This document shows positions 62,956-64,000 of a DNA stretch of 64,000 nucleotides, piece after piece. The DNA comes from CAG-170 sp022779365 (lineage in GTDB: Bacteria > Bacillota > Clostridia > Oscillospirales > Oscillospiraceae), in NCBI GenBank assembly GCA_022779365.1, contig JALFSI010000033.1, positions 1-64,000 on the forward strand, in the 5' to 3' direction. The translations under genes were made by a program, and so were the position numbers. The notes beneath the pieces were generated by a model. That model saw nothing but the letters and a program-made list of their open reading frames with translations, did not search any database and had not been told where the DNA came from. Within the stretch, counting starts at the first letter, position 1. Each line of letters opens with the position of its first letter.

Positions 62956-64000
62956 ATGCATTTTCAAAAGAAACGCTGTGTAGCCATGCTTTTGGCAGGC
63001 GGACAGGGCAGCCGCCTGATGGTACTGACCGAAAACACGGCGAAGCCCGCCGTGCCGTTCGGCGGCAAGTACCGCATCATTGATTTTCCGCTTTCAAACT
63101 GCGTCAACTCCAAGATCGACACCGTCGGCATTCTCACCCAGTATGAGCCCTTGGAGCTGAACGAGTACATCGGCAACGGTCAGCCGTGGGACCTGAACTC
63201 CTCGCACGGCGGCGTGCAGGTGCTCCCGCCCTACGCCAAAAACAAAAACTCCGAATGGTATAAGGGCACGGCGAACGCCATCTATCAGAACATCCCATTC
63301 ATTGACCGCTACAACCCCGATAACGTCCTCATCCTCTCCGGCGACCATATTTACAAAATGGACTACGCCAAGATGATCCGCTATCACGACCAGAACGGCT
63401 CGGACTGCACCATCGCCGTGCGCGAGGTGCCGCTGGCGGACGCGCCGCGCTTCGGCATCATGAATACGCGCGAGGACGGCAGCATCTACGAATTTGAAGA
63501 AAAGCCCAAGCAGCCGAAATCCACCAACGCCTCCATGGGCATTTATGTGTTCAAGTGGAGCGTGCTGAAAAAATATCTGGAAATGGACGAGGCTGACCCC
63601 AAGAGCGAAAACGACTTCGGCAAAAACGTCATCCCCGCCATCCTCAAGGACGGCTACCGCCTGATGGCGTACCGCTTTGAGGGCTATTGGAAGGATGTCG
63701 GCACGATCGACAGCCTGTGGCAGGCGAACATGGACCTGCTCGGCGACAAGCCCGCGTTTGATATTTCCGACGTGAGCGACGGGCGCATCCGTGCCAGAAA
63801 CACCGCCATGCCGTCGAGCTACCTCGCCCCCACCGCTGAGGTGAAGGACAGCTTTGTGGCAGAGGGCTGCGAGGTATTCGGCAGCCTCCGGCACTCTGTG
63901 CTGTCCACGGGCTGCGCCGTCGGCAAGGGTGCGGAGATCATCGACAGCGTCATCATGCCGAACGTTGTGGTGGAAAACGGCGCGTCTATCCGCAACGCCA
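62956..64000 (+). CDS. glgC: Glucose-1-phosphate adenylyltransferase (cut by window edge)
   Basis: First 348 residues; the gene continues past 64000. Makes ADP-glucose for glycogen synthesis. VAMLLAGGQGSRLMVLTENT and KPAVPFGGKYRIIDFPLSNC are the nucleotidyltransferase signature (Met where Gly is usual after SRL), followed by SGDHIYKMDY, YEFEEKPKQP, GYWKDVGTIDSLW and the start of the left-handed helix domain. RBS CAGGAGGAA. It lies 51 bp after glgB; glgD and glgA are probably beyond the edge. Confidence 0.95.
   Translation, partial: MHFQKKRCVAMLLAGGQGSRLMVLTENTAKPAVPFGGKYRIIDFPLSNCVNSKIDTVGILTQYEPLELNEYIGNGQPWDLNSSHGGVQVLPPYAKNKNSEWYKGTANAIYQNIPFIDRYNPDNVLILSGDHIYKMDYAKMIRYHDQNGSDCTIAVREVPLADAPRFGIMNTREDGSIYEFEEKPKQPKSTNASMGIYVFKWSVLKKYLEMDEADPKSENDFGKNVIPAILKDGYRLMAYRFEGYWKDVGTIDSLWQANMDLLGDKPAFDISDVSDGRIRARNTAMPSSYLAPTAEVKDSFVAEGCEVFGSLRHSVLSTGCAVGKGAEIIDSVIMPNVVVENGASIRNA

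Overview
The window reads as chromosomal DNA from a GC-rich (about 60 percent by eye) spore-former-lineage member of the Clostridia, most likely Oscillospiraceae (the Oscillibacter/Lawsonibacter/Flavonifractor neighbourhood; genus not resolvable from this alone). Pointers are a full-length Spo0A, a glmS ribozyme, SLH-domain and BspA-type surface proteins, AGGAGG-type ribosome binding sites, TTG starts, and many families of intergenic hairpin repeats. I see no phage, IS transposase, CRISPR array or rRNA. Coding density is high and nearly all genes are intact; only the last gene (glgC) is cut by the window edge.

Layout. 1-750: nested inverted repeats. 0.75-5.1 kb: topoisomerase IV A-type subunit, YitT membrane protein and a transglutaminase-like lipoprotein in one unit, then tRNA-Gly(GCC). 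5.4-9.4 kb: a repeat element, a ModE-type regulator, and a selenium/molybdenum hydroxylase maturation operon (yqeC, yqeB, selD plus a small unknown), then two small proteins. 9.5-15.1 kb: thyA, folA, DEAD-box helicase, DprA-like protein, and glmS behind its self-cleaving ribozyme. 15.2-16.2 kb: three tandem small XRE regulators facing a small helical protein. 16.2-16.65 kb: palindromic repeats. 16.65-23.6 kb (minus strand): two complete polar amino-acid ABC transporters, the first followed by an AbgB-like M20 hydrolase. 23.7-28.4 kb: DMT permease, methionine gamma-lyase-type enzyme with an AbrB regulator, MATE pump, more repeats. 28.4-31.4 kb: upp, tsaB, tsaE and divergent rodA/ftsW. 31.5-39.1 kb: SLH protein, DUF1624 membrane protein, acyl-CoA synthetase, DUF362 ferredoxin, LCP protein, prolyl-tRNA editing protein. 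39.1-44 kb: a 1606-residue BspA/SLH surface protein. 44-50.3 kb: xdhC, TfoX-N protein, spo0A, HAD phosphatase, tex, DUF3786.

50.3-58 kb is the most distinctive metabolic block: on the minus strand ygeY - ygeW - (hairpin array) - carbamate kinase, and divergently a YheO-type regulator, an unassigned 492-residue PLP enzyme and a threonine-synthase-like enzyme. The two arms share a palindromic, promoter-overlapping operator. ygeW/ygeY/carbamate kinase are members of the anaerobic purine/urate catabolic loci of gut bacteria, and the yqeB/yqeC/selD and xdhC genes elsewhere in the window are what a selenium-dependent xanthine/purine hydroxylase would need. I infer that this organism ferments purines or related ureido compounds and gains ATP through carbamoyl phosphate; the hydroxylase itself is not in the window.

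58-64 kb: a membrane-anchored CAT-like acyltransferase homologue lacking its catalytic His, gapA, then glgB-glgC for glycogen synthesis behind a leader made of a hairpin repeat that also occurs near 5.4 kb.
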